Assembly: GCA_016868815.1 (NCBI GenBank)
Contig: VGFQ01000009.1
Span: 1-64,000 of the forward strand
DNA: 64,000 nt
Reading direction: 5' to 3'
DNA from: Bacteroidota bacterium
GTDB lineage: Bacteria > Bacteroidota > Bacteroidia > Chitinophagales > Chitinophagaceae
Part shown: piece by piece, positions 51,522 to 59,386 of the stretch
Layout of the letters: every line of letters begins with the position of its first letter
Position numbering within the stretch: the first letter of the stretch is position 1
The notes under the pieces: generated by a model
What the model was told of the DNA's origin: nothing
The model's input: the letters and a program-made list of their open reading frames with translations, nothing else
The model's database searches: none
Position numbers and translations under genes: made by a program

Positions 51522-52661
51522 ATGAAACATCCTCTCTGTACGTTTTTATTGTTGTGGGCGATGGCTGCTTGCCGGCAAGTGGCAGAAACATCGGCCGAAC
51601 AAAAGGCATCCGAAACATTCACTCGGGAAGTCAACCTCACCCCCCAGCAAAGGGCTAAGGCAGCAATCGTGACCGGCCCGCTGGAACAAAAGAAGATCCA
51701 TAGCTCCATCACTGTCAACGGAGTAGTGGATGTCCCACCTCAGAACATCATCTCAGTGAGCTTCCCGCTTGGCGGATACCTTCGGCATACTAAGTTGATA
51801 CCCGGCATGCCCATTCGGAAAGGAGAGGTCATCGCAGAGATAGAAGACCCCGCCATCGTGCAGTTGCAGCAGGACTATCTGGTGACTGCCGCCCGGCTGA
51901 GCTATCTAGAAAAAGAACTGAATCGGCAGAAATCCCTGAATGCTGATAAGGTCAGCGCCGACAAGGTCCTAGAACAGGTATCCTCCGAACACGCAAGCCA
52001 ACGCGCCATACTCAGTGCACTGTCCGAGAAACTGCGTATGATCGGCCTGCAACCGGAAATACTTCGGTCAGACAGCATCACCCGAATGGTTTGCCTACGC
52101 TCACCCATCCATGGCTTTGTCTCTAAAGTCAATGTCAACATCGGCAAATATGTGCAACCGCAAGATGTGCTCTTCGAACTCATCAATCCAGACGATATTC
52201 ACGCCGCACTCTCCATCTTTGAAAAGGATATTCCCCGTGTACAGGTCGGGCAGACCGTCAGCATCTCTTTCGTCGACGAGCCCGAGACTTCCTACGAAGG
52301 TGAAGTCATCCTGCTGAACCATCATGTGGACAACGACCGAGTCGCCCTCGCCCACTGCCATTTTCATTCCAAACCTGCCCGACTCCTACCGGGTATGTAC
52401 CTCAATGCCCGCATCTACCTCCAGGCATCCGCCATTCCTTCACTGCCCGAACAAGCCATCGTCAGGTATCGCGACCAGGATTATGTGTTTGTTGAGGTTG
52501 ACGCCCACCGCTTTTCCCTCCAACCCGTTCGTACCGGCATACATTCAGATGGACAGGTTGAAATACTTGATGCATCGCATGAATTGCATAAATATAAGAT
52601 TGTGAAAATCAACGCTTATAGTTTATTGGGATCTATGATGAATAGGGCGGAAGGGCCTTGA
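51522..52661 (+). CDS. RND efflux periplasmic adaptor (CusB/CzcB-like) lipoprotein
   Basis: A 379-residue membrane-fusion protein linking pump and outer membrane parts. The N-terminal signal has a lipobox-like MAAC (Cys near residue 17). A barrel-sandwich/lipoyl half comes first (SVSFPLGGYLRHTKLIPG), then a coiled-coil hairpin (LQQDYLVTAARLSYLEKELN), the second lipoyl half (VCLRSPIHGFVSKVNVNIGK) and beta-barrel domains (SIFEKDIPRVQVGQTVSISF). It lies 5 bases after the pump gene. It converges with the ATP-grasp-like gene, 4 bases apart. Confidence 0.93.
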   Translation: MKHPLCTFLLLWAMAACRQVAETSAEQKASETFTREVNLTPQQRAKAAIVTGPLEQKKIHSSITVNGVVDVPPQNIISVSFPLGGYLRHTKLIPGMPIRKGEVIAEIEDPAIVQLQQDYLVTAARLSYLEKELNRQKSLNADKVSADKVLEQVSSEHASQRAILSALSEKLRMIGLQPEILRSDSITRMVCLRSPIHGFVSKVNVNIGKYVQPQDVLFELINPDDIHAALSIFEKDIPRVQVGQTVSISFVDEPETSYEGEVILLNHHVDNDRVALAHCHFHSKPARLLPGMYLNARIYLQASAIPSLPEQAIVRYRDQDYVFVEVDAHRFSLQPVRTGIHSDGQVEILDASHELHKYKIVKINAYSLLGSMMNRAEGP

Positions 52662-52665
52662 ATGC

Positions 52666-53859
52666 CTAGGACTCAAAATACGCCACACTGCCGCCGACCC
52701 ATTCTTTGTCGGTGTTGTACCGGACACCGATCATTTTGCCTTTGCTGAGGCGCGCTAAGTTAGTGGCGGCCATTGGCCTGGTCTCGCCCTGCTTCCAGAG
52801 GTACATGATCCTGATCTCCACCTTAGCAGGATCCTGGGGGGTCAAGATGGCATCCGCATATCTGACTTTGCGCTGCAGGATCCAGTGCGCCGGATCGGAG
52901 ACGCCTTCGATGTCGGAAGGCTGCAGGTCGATCACCACCCCCTGTCCGGCAAAGGAAAATAGCGGCTTCAGCACGAAATCAGACATTGACCCCGGTAATG
53001 CTTTTACCTGGTCCAGAAACCAGGTCTCCGGGATGTAGGGGTGTCTTAAGAAAGGTAAGGTGTATTTACTAACCCGATAGAACCAGTCGGGATGCGGCAC
53101 CCAGGTTACATCCCAGCCGTCCCGGATGTCAATGATCTTCCCTAAGCGGTCTCGAACTGCATGCAGCTCATCAAAAATGACCCGGTTGTAGATGCGTCGG
53201 ATGCGGATGCGGCGACCGTCGTGTTCGTAGTAGAGATACCGCCCTTCCGGTTTCAGCTGCGTGATGCATACCGGTTGGATGCCCAATAGATTGCGCGTGC
53301 AGAGGAAGTCGACTCGGGTCTTTTGACGTTCTGGCTGTATCTCCAGTAAGACGACCTCTTCTGGGGCACAATCCCCTACAATGACTTCCTGCAACAAGGA
53401 AGCATACCGTTGCCGATCTAGTCCGCTGAAAAAGTTTGAGAAGCCTTCCGGTATGGGGAAATGCTTTTCTAGCAACGCTGGATACATTGCTTGGAAGCCT
53501 AGCAGGCTGGGGAAGCCTTGCATTTCGATGAGCTGCGGCGAGAGCTGTCCGGCTGCATCCTCACAGATGCCAAAATCGAAAGTCAGAATCTGAGGCTGGC
53601 CGATGTCGCCGGGCACCCGGTCATACACGGGTACGGACGCGGCGGTGTAGTCAAGGAACCCTGGCTCGAGGATCTGGTCGATGATATACTCGCAGGTATC
53701 CAGGATGGCCACCCCCAAAGCCTTGGGGACGAAGACCGGCGTCTCGGCGATGCGGAATTCAATGGCCCCAGGGTGTTGGGCCTGCAGCTCTTCTAGGAAA
53801 TGGGCATACGCCTCCCTGGTGTACCGATCGTTGAATGCTTGTCGGATGCCTGGTATCAT
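52666..53859 (-). CDS. Divergent ATP-grasp-like protein of the amidoligase cluster
   Basis: A 397-residue protein I cannot match to a named enzyme. The C-terminal half has ATP-grasp hallmarks: K298-P in SDFVLKPLFSFAGQGVVIDL (nucleotide-binding Lys and Gly-rich loop), HWILQRKVRY where usual enzymes have an acidic residue, then VEIRIMYLW and AATNLARLSKGKMIGVRYN for the metal-binding end. The N-terminal half (about 1-200) carries LTFDFGICEDAAGQ and LIEMQGFPSLLG, and may bind the substrate. It is the last gene of the four-gene minus-strand operon with GATase, GCS2 ligase and a second ATP-grasp enzyme, 62 bases after the GATase stop. Ligase activity is inferred. Confidence 0.7.
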   Translation of the reverse strand: MIPGIRQAFNDRYTREAYAHFLEELQAQHPGAIEFRIAETPVFVPKALGVAILDTCEYIIDQILEPGFLDYTAASVPVYDRVPGDIGQPQILTFDFGICEDAAGQLSPQLIEMQGFPSLLGFQAMYPALLEKHFPIPEGFSNFFSGLDRQRYASLLQEVIVGDCAPEEVVLLEIQPERQKTRVDFLCTRNLLGIQPVCITQLKPEGRYLYYEHDGRRIRIRRIYNRVIFDELHAVRDRLGKIIDIRDGWDVTWVPHPDWFYRVSKYTLPFLRHPYIPETWFLDQVKALPGSMSDFVLKPLFSFAGQGVVIDLQPSDIEGVSDPAHWILQRKVRYADAILTPQDPAKVEIRIMYLWKQGETRPMAATNLARLSKGKMIGVRYNTDKEWVGGSVAYFES

Positions 53860-53921
53860 GTATCAACTGCAAGATGCAGGGTGTGACAGATTTTTCTTTC
53901 TCTTTTCGATAGGAGGATGGG

Positions 53922-54767
53922 TCAGTTCCGTTTGGTGCCCGTGATTTCCTCCGCCGACTGTCGGAGAAAGTTAGGTAATACATGGGCGTAGGTCCATCGT
54001 ATTTTATCCGGATCATCTAGCTGTTCCACCATCGATCGCCATTTCTCATAGCCGTGGTTCTCGATGACGGTCTTCTTTTTCTCATCCGTCCGTAGGTACA
54101 TGCTCATGCCTTCTGCATCCGCCTCCGGATGAAACTGCGTGCCAATCATATGTGCTGAAAAGCGCATGGCCATGATGGCTCGTTCCAGGGGGATGTGCGG
54201 GCGTTCTTTCTCTATGCACAGGATAGATCCACCCATGTCGCGCAGTCGGTTATGGTGTGGCTGTATTACTTGATAGTCGCGGCTGTCAACGGCGTAGAAC
54301 GGGTCAGATAGCTCACCAAAGACTGGCTCTGCACGTCCATCTTGGATCAGGTGCATCGGGAAGACCCCGAAGGAAGTTGACTTACGCTTCGACACCTCAC
54401 CTATTCCATAATATCTGCAGGCCAGCTGGAAGGAATGGCAGATGAAAAATACCTTTTTCTTTCGGGGGTTTGCCGGGTCAGCATTCCAGCGCTCCAGGCA
54501 GTGAAGCCAATGGAAGTAACGGTGTTCCCAATCGCTACCCTTGCTTTCGAGCGGACTTCCAGGACCGCCGCTGGAGAGGTAAATGTCGAAGGAGCTGTCT
54601 GGCACGGATTGTGTCTGTCGCACTTCAAACTCCTCGCATGCCACGTCTGCCTCCCAATGATCGCGAAAGGCTTGCACGAGGTTGCGCAGGCATCGCATGC
54701 CCTGGTTTGGGACGCCTGCATAGAGGTCGAGGATGGCAATGCGCAGGCTGTTCCCTTCTGTCTGCAT
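53922..54767 (-). CDS. Class I glutamine amidotransferase of the amidoligase cluster
   Basis: A 281-residue triad-type GATase domain protein, related to the glutaminase part of GMP synthetase. It should hydrolyse glutamine and pass ammonia on, or act as a peptidase-like amidase. The nucleophile is C110 in FFICHSFQLAC; the nucleophile elbow lacks the usual CxGxQ glycine (CHSFQ). H213 and E215 in GTQFHPEAD complete the triad. The C-terminal ~60 residues are extra. It stands alone without a synthetase partner, so its acceptor may be one of the neighbouring ligases. Forty-eight AT-rich bases separate it from the GCS2 gene upstream. Confidence 0.85.
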   Translation of the reverse strand: MQTEGNSLRIAILDLYAGVPNQGMRCLRNLVQAFRDHWEADVACEEFEVRQTQSVPDSSFDIYLSSGGPGSPLESKGSDWEHRYFHWLHCLERWNADPANPRKKKVFFICHSFQLACRYYGIGEVSKRKSTSFGVFPMHLIQDGRAEPVFGELSDPFYAVDSRDYQVIQPHHNRLRDMGGSILCIEKERPHIPLERAIMAMRFSAHMIGTQFHPEADAEGMSMYLRTDEKKKTVIENHGYEKWRSMVEQLDDPDKIRWTYAHVLPNFLRQSAEEITGTKRN

Positions 54768-54815
54768 TAGTGTGTAAAAATGTAAAAATAAACCTAGTGT
54801 CTTTTATGTAGGTAC

Positions 54816-55928
54816 TTACAAGGCCGACAGGAAGCTGCCCTGGATCAGGTCTGTCACCTGTACCAGGTTCCCCGTCTCCCGGAATACCTTCAGCTGCCGG
54901 TCAGCACCCGTACCTCTGTCCATCATACGAGGAATGATCTCCAAGCCGTGGCGGCAGCCCAGGTCGTCTGCCACATCATCCACAAAGTCCAGGAGTTCCT
55001 GTATGAGTACCCGGGTAGGCTTCTCTTCTTCAATGCCGAAGTCGATCAGCTTGCCGTCGATGCCGTAGCGGGAGGCTCTCCATTTGTTCTCCATCACCAG
55101 CGCTCGGGGATATATCATAAAGTTCAGGTTATTAGACCGGAGCTTGTAGAGCTTGGCACAGATGCCTTGGAATAGTGCTGCGATGGCAATCGACTCGTCT
55201 ACCGTCATAGGTACATCACAGATGCGGAATTCTACAGTGCCGTAGAAGGGGTGCACCCGAAGGTCCCACCAGATTTTCTTGGCGTTGTCAATACAATGGG
55301 TCTTGATCAATAGGTTAACATAATTCTCATAGGCGCTGTAGCTGTCGAAATAGTCGGGGATACCGGTCCGCGGAAACTTATCGAAAACCTTGGTGCGAAA
55401 AGATTTGAAGCCGGTAGTCCTGCCTTCCCAGAAAGGCGAGTTCGTACTTAAAGCAAAGACATGCGGGAGGAAGTAACGGGCGCTGTTGGCGATGTGGATA
55501 GCCATCTCTCTGGAGGGCATGCCCACATGCACGTGCAGTCCGAAGATGAGGTTACTGCGCGCGGCATCCTGCAACTCGTCGACAATCTCGCGGTAACGGA
55601 CATGGTCTGTGATGAGCTGCTTTTCCCAAAGTGAGAAAGGATGAGTGCCCGCTGCCCCGATCGAAAGACCAATTCCCTGGGCGATCTGCGAGATGGTCTC
55701 CCGCAGCGATGTCACATCCCTCCTGGCCTCGTCGATGTCCTGGCAGATGTCCGTGCCCACTTCCACAACGGCCTGATGCATCTCCGCCTTGACCTTGTCG
55801 CGCAGGATTTTCTGACCCTCCAGTACGATGCGTTGCTCATGGCTGCGGAGCTCGCGGCTTTGAGGATCGATGACCATGTACTCTTCTTCCACCCCAAGTG
55901 TGAAATGCTTGTATTTAATATTTCCCAT
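54816..55928 (-). CDS. GCS2-family carboxylate-amine ligase (YbdK-like)
   Basis: A 370-residue member of the glutamate-cysteine ligase 2 family, glutamine-synthetase-like fold, which joins an amine to the side-chain or alpha carboxylate of an amino acid using ATP. The hallmark acidic start is FTLGVEEEYMVID (about 8-20). Further blocks are MHQAVVEVGTDICQDI, NLIFGLHVHVGMPSREMA, WWDLRVHPFYGTVEFRICDV and the C-terminal RHGLEIIPRMMDRG. YbdK itself has weak glutamate-cysteine ligase activity; the true substrate here is unknown. It lies 26 bases after the upstream ATP-grasp gene and is the second gene in the operon. Confidence 0.88.
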   Translation of the reverse strand: MGNIKYKHFTLGVEEEYMVIDPQSRELRSHEQRIVLEGQKILRDKVKAEMHQAVVEVGTDICQDIDEARRDVTSLRETISQIAQGIGLSIGAAGTHPFSLWEKQLITDHVRYREIVDELQDAARSNLIFGLHVHVGMPSREMAIHIANSARYFLPHVFALSTNSPFWEGRTTGFKSFRTKVFDKFPRTGIPDYFDSYSAYENYVNLLIKTHCIDNAKKIWWDLRVHPFYGTVEFRICDVPMTVDESIAIAALFQGICAKLYKLRSNNLNFMIYPRALVMENKWRASRYGIDGKLIDFGIEEEKPTRVLIQELLDFVDDVADDLGCRHGLEIIPRMMDRGTGADRQLKVFRETGNLVQVTDLIQGSFLSAL

Positions 55929-55954
55929 GTGTGCGGTTGACTGGCAGGCAATGA

Positions 55955-56908
55955 CTATCTCAGGGGTAGGCCGGCTATGCTGGAACGTAAATACTCACCC
56001 CAGGAAAGATTGTCGCATCCAGGCCGGTGTTTCTGTGCCCGTTCAATGGCATAGCCGGCCATTGTTTCCACGACCCATTCAAAATTTTCTTCTCCCACGC
56101 TCCGCAGGTCAGCATCCGGGGCTGGGTTGCAGAAGTCGATGGCATATGGCACCCCATCGCGGACGGCCAGTTCCACCGTATTGAAGTCATACCCCAGGAA
56201 TTGATTGATGCGCAAGACCATGCCTTGCATGGTGGCGAAGAGCTCTGCAGAGGGCTTGTGCTCCGCAGCATATCTCAGGTGATGCGGATTGCGGGGCTCG
56301 TAAGGCATGATGCGAACATGCTTATGGCCTATGCAGTAGCAGCGGTAGTATTCTTCGAAGACGATCTCTTCCTGCAGTAACATCACCAGCTGCCCGGTCT
56401 CGGCATGCTTCTCGAAGAACTCATCCATCGAGGCCAGGCGATATACATTTTTCCAGCCTCCTCCTGCAAAAGGTTTCATATAGGCGGGAAATCCGACATA
56501 CTCGAAAATGCCCTTCCAGTTGAGAGGATAGGCTAAGTTGCTGAAAGACTCGTCAGACGTGTCGTCCGGTAAATCCCTCGAGGGGAGGATAACGGTCTTG
56601 GGGACTGGCACTCCGATCTTTGTCGCTAGGGCATTGTTGAAGAACTTTTCGTCGGCACTCCACCAGAAAGGATTGTTGATTACAGCGGTGCCGCTGATGG
56701 CAGCATTCTTCAGAAAAGCCCGGTAAAAAGGCACATCCTGCGAGATACGGTCCACGATGACGGCATAGCCGCTGTCAGCCCCCTGCATGACTTTTTCTAT
56801 CCGAACGGGTTCGGCCTGGATTCCCTCAACCGCCTTTGATTGAATTCGCTGTACAAATGCTTCCGGGAAGGAACGCTCTTTACCGTGTAGAATGCCTATT
56901 TTCTTCAT
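55955..56908 (-). CDS. ATP-grasp ligase (D-Ala-D-Ala ligase-like) of the amidoligase cluster
   Basis: A protein of about 317 residues starting MKKIGILHGKERSFPEAFV at ATG 56908; an upstream in-frame start (56959) is too close to the -7 element at 56962-56969. The ATP-grasp core includes YPLNWKGIFEYVGFPAYMKP (nucleotide-binding Lys), GGGWKNVYRL, MLLQEEIVFEEYYRC and, near the end, NTVELAVRDGVPYAIDFCNP with the metal-binding acid and Asn. The overall resemblance is to D-alanine-D-alanine ligase and related peptide ligases. It is the first gene of the operon and divergent from the esterase gene. Confidence 0.85.
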   Translation of the reverse strand: MKKIGILHGKERSFPEAFVQRIQSKAVEGIQAEPVRIEKVMQGADSGYAVIVDRISQDVPFYRAFLKNAAISGTAVINNPFWWSADEKFFNNALATKIGVPVPKTVILPSRDLPDDTSDESFSNLAYPLNWKGIFEYVGFPAYMKPFAGGGWKNVYRLASMDEFFEKHAETGQLVMLLQEEIVFEEYYRCYCIGHKHVRIMPYEPRNPHHLRYAAEHKPSAELFATMQGMVLRINQFLGYDFNTVELAVRDGVPYAIDFCNPAPDADLRSVGEENFEWVVETMAGYAIERAQKHRPGCDNLSWGEYLRSSIAGLPLR

Positions 56909-56961
56909 GGGCGTCCGTATGTGAGATGGTACGGGTTGGCCTTGCAACCCATTTTCCACTC

Positions 56962-56992
56962 CAAAAGTATTGGCAATTGCCGAGACGATAAA
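56962..56992 (-). promoter_or_regulatory. Promoter of the amidoligase operon
   Basis: On the minus strand TTTA (56992-56989) and TACTTTTG (56969-56962) are exactly 19 bases apart, one base from the full consensus. Transcription would start near 56955, about 45 bases before the chosen ATG. A GGCAATTGCC palindrome (56972-56981) lies in the spacer. Confidence 0.6.
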
Positions 56993-57056
56993 AAATGCAA
57001 CAACGGGGAAGCTAAAGGCGCATGCTGTTTTATCCTACCTTAACACTTCCATACCG

Positions 57057-57878
57057 ATGCGCGCGCCAACTGATAAGGCCTTGATCTCTCCGGCAGGACG
57101 GGAGACCTGCCAGCTATATTCTGAATTCCTGCAAAGGGATGTCACCCTCGACCTATACCAGCCACAGGCTGGAAGCCCGCCCTCGATCCTTTCGCTGTTG
57201 TTGGTGAACGATGGCCAGGACCTACCCGCCATGAGATTCGGACATCTCCTGCAGCAGCTTCACTGTGCGCAGAAGATCCGCCCGCTGCTCTGCGTAGGTA
57301 TTCATGCAGGACCCGACCGTCGCCATGAATATGGTACCGCCGGCATCCCTGACTACCTCGGCAGGGGGGCCAAGGCCGACTTATATACCTGCTTCATCCT
57401 GAAGGAGCTCCTGCCCTGGCTGCGGCATCGCCTGGGTGCCATCCATTTCAAGGAGAAGTCGTTCTGCGGTTTTTCCCTGGGCGGGCTGATGGCCTTCGAT
57501 ATCGCCTGGAACCATCCAGACGAATTTCGGCATGTGGGCGTCTTCAGCGGCTCCTTCTGGTGGAGGTCTCGGGCACTGGACGATGGCTATGACGAAACCC
57601 GACACCGGATTATGCATGCCCGCATTCGAGCCGGCAAGGCTGCCCCCTGGCTGCGCTTTTTCTTACAGGCCGGGATGTTAGACGAGACTGCTGACAGGAA
57701 TAAGAATGGAGTGATCGACTCCGTAGATGATACAAGAGACATACTGCTGGAACTACAGGGACATGGCTATCAACTGGGGAAAGAGCTCTGCCATCTGGAA
57801 TTGCCGGATGGCACCCATGATGTCAAGACATGGGGCCGGGTAATGCCTGTCTTTCTGCAATGGGCCTTCAAAAAATAA
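57057..57878 (+). CDS. Alpha/beta hydrolase, putative esterase
   Basis: A 273-residue esterase-D/enterochelin-esterase-like hydrolase, starting at ATG 57057; the longer TTG frame from 56970 overlaps the divergent promoter. The nucleophile is S140 in FCGFSLGGLMAFD and the catalytic His is probably in LPDGTHDVKTW. Family features include LLVNDGQDL, GIPDYLGRGAKADLY and FKEKSFCGFS. No signal peptide is visible, so it is probably cytosolic. It is divergent from the amidoligase operon across about 150 bases, which suggests a shared role such as hydrolysing an ester or releasing a product (inference). A terminator follows. Confidence 0.85.
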   Translation: MRAPTDKALISPAGRETCQLYSEFLQRDVTLDLYQPQAGSPPSILSLLLVNDGQDLPAMRFGHLLQQLHCAQKIRPLLCVGIHAGPDRRHEYGTAGIPDYLGRGAKADLYTCFILKELLPWLRHRLGAIHFKEKSFCGFSLGGLMAFDIAWNHPDEFRHVGVFSGSFWWRSRALDDGYDETRHRIMHARIRAGKAAPWLRFFLQAGMLDETADRNKNGVIDSVDDTRDILLELQGHGYQLGKELCHLELPDGTHDVKTWGRVMPVFLQWAFKK

Positions 57879-57909
57879 CGACGGATGCTTGGTGAGAGAC
57901 ATCCGTCGT
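57878..57909 (+). terminator. Hairpin between the esterase and DUF2911 genes
   Basis: ACGACGGATG and CATCCGTCGT form a perfect 10-pair stem around a 12-base loop, starting at the esterase stop. No T-run follows on the plus strand, but on the convergent arrangement it could end both transcripts. Confidence 0.65.
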
Positions 57910-57930
57910 GCATCATCAGTTTCTGGAATT

Positions 57931-58440
57931 TTATTCCATCCGAATACTCACTTCGGTATTTTCCCAGCGTAGGATCACCTTGCCATTCTCTACTGCATAC
58001 ACAAGATTTTCCACCAGCTGACTGGTTTTTTTCGCGGCTACTTTCACCCGTAAGGCGTCCTCTTCCTGCTTATATCGGTAGGAGCCCCACTGATTCCAAG
58101 TTTTATTGAATACAACGGTCCATTCGCCTTCTCCGGGAATAGCAAAAAAGCCATATTTGCCTTTGGGAAGCGACTGTCCTTCTACTTTTACATCACTGTC
58201 CACTTCAAAGATGGTGGCTTCGTTGGCGCCGGCCCTCCAGATTTTGCCATACGGCAAAAGGTCGCCAAATATCTTCCGTCCTTTCACGGCAGGGGAGCTA
58301 TAGTCGATGGTAATGGTGGCTTTACCTGCTTTGCCAGTGGCTTTGGCAGCTGGGCTGGGCCGGCTCTGCTTGTCTTGGGCGCAGGACGGTAGGCTTGTGG
58401 CCAGTAGGGCCGTCGCCAGGAAAAAATGGATTGTTTTCAT
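57931..58440 (-). CDS. DUF2911 lipoprotein
   Basis: An exported protein of about 169 residues. The ATG at 58440 opens a signal peptide and lipobox (MKTIHFFLATALLATSLPSC), making the longer frame from 58500 unlikely. The DUF2911 domain follows, with ITIDYSSPAVKGRKIFGDLL, YGKIWRAGANEATIF, LPKGKYGFFAIPGEGEW and FNKTWNQWG. The family is common in Bacteroidota and has no known function. It converges with the esterase gene. Confidence 0.9.
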   Translation of the reverse strand: MKTIHFFLATALLATSLPSCAQDKQSRPSPAAKATGKAGKATITIDYSSPAVKGRKIFGDLLPYGKIWRAGANEATIFEVDSDVKVEGQSLPKGKYGFFAIPGEGEWTVVFNKTWNQWGSYRYKQEEDALRVKVAAKKTSQLVENLVYAVENGKVILRWENTEVSIRME

Positions 58441-58536
58441 GTGATGTGATTTTTCTGTTATTAAAACGCACCCACAGGGAATTGATTGCGTAGGGGGCAC
58501 TTCGTTCGGTTGCTTCGACCAACGAATATCTGCAAT

Positions 58537-59262
58537 CTATGCCTGATTGGCAAGGAGTCTGCGATACATCTGGACCGTATTTTGTAAACTATAGTACAAT
58601 GCGTCGCTGATGAGGGCATGGCCGATGCTGACCTCATCCAGCCAGGGGATCTGCTGAGACAGATAACCCAGATTGACCAGGCTCAGGTCATGTCCGGCGT
58701 TCAGACCCAGTCCCAGTCGCCTTGCCTCTGTAGCCGCCTCTACAAAGGGGCGTATGGCCGATGCCCGGTCTGCGGCATAACCAGCTGCATAGGGTTCTGT
58801 ATACAGTTCGATCCGATCCGTACCGACCTCTGCCGCCCCGGCAACCATGGCAGGGTCTGGATCACAAAAGATGGATGTCCGGATCCCGGCAGTCCGGAAC
58901 ACAGACACCATCTCACGGAGGTATTCGCAGTGTACAATCGTATTCCAGCCATGGTCAGACGTCAGCTGACCCTCTGCATCGGGCACCAGTGTCACCTGCT
59001 CGGGAACGACTTCCAGCACCAGTGCTACAAACCTAGGTTCGCGGCAGTTGCCTTCTATATTGAGCTCCTGTGTCACCACCTTCCTCAGGGCTCTCACATC
59101 ATCATAGCGTATATGCCGCTCGTCGGGCCTGGGGTGTACGGTGATGCCATCGGCCCCGAATCGTTGGATGTCGATGGCCGTCTGCACGACGTCCGGATTG
59201 TTGCCACCGCGGCTGTTGCGGAGGGTGGCAATCTTGTTGATGTTGACAGAAAGCCTCGTCAT
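58537..59262 (-). CDS. pdxJ: Pyridoxine 5'-phosphate synthase
   Basis: Condenses 1-deoxyxylulose 5-phosphate with 3-amino-2-oxopropyl phosphate in vitamin B6 synthesis. The 241-residue TIM barrel starts [20 protein letters not shown] and shows [23 protein letters not shown] and [17 protein letters not shown] with the phosphate-binding and catalytic residues of PdxJ. PdxA is not in this window. It lies downstream of ahcY on the same strand, but a terminator sits between them. Confidence 0.95.
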   Translation of the reverse strand: MTRLSVNINKIATLRNSRGGNNPDVVQTAIDIQRFGADGITVHPRPDERHIRYDDVRALRKVVTQELNIEGNCREPRFVALVLEVVPEQVTLVPDAEGQLTSDHGWNTIVHCEYLREMVSVFRTAGIRTSIFCDPDPAMVAGAAEVGTDRIELYTEPYAAGYAADRASAIRPFVEAATEARRLGLGLNAGHDLSLVNLGYLSQQIPWLDEVSIGHALISDALYYSLQNTVQMYRRLLANQA

Positions 59263-59330
59263 CTGTTCTCAAATAATCTTTACAACGGTATGCGCTCTTG
59301 CCTTGTTTTTATCCAGTATGTCAGCTAATG

Positions 59331-59363
59331 AAAAAAGCCCCTGCAATACGCCAGGGCTTTTTT
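59331..59363. terminator. Intrinsic terminator after ahcY
   Basis: AAAAAAGCCC and GGGCTTTTTT form a 10-pair stem extended inward by TG/CA with one bulged C. T-runs on both strands allow termination in either direction. It lies 24 bases after the ahcY stop on the minus strand and separates it from pdxJ. Confidence 0.85.
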
Positions 59364-59386
59364 GATTCACATCACGACAGTACGCA

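Noticed and set aside
56972..56981. GGCAATTGCC palindrome in the amidoligase promoter spacer
   Set aside because: Ten-base palindromes are common; it is noted with the promoter, but it is not enough for an operator call.
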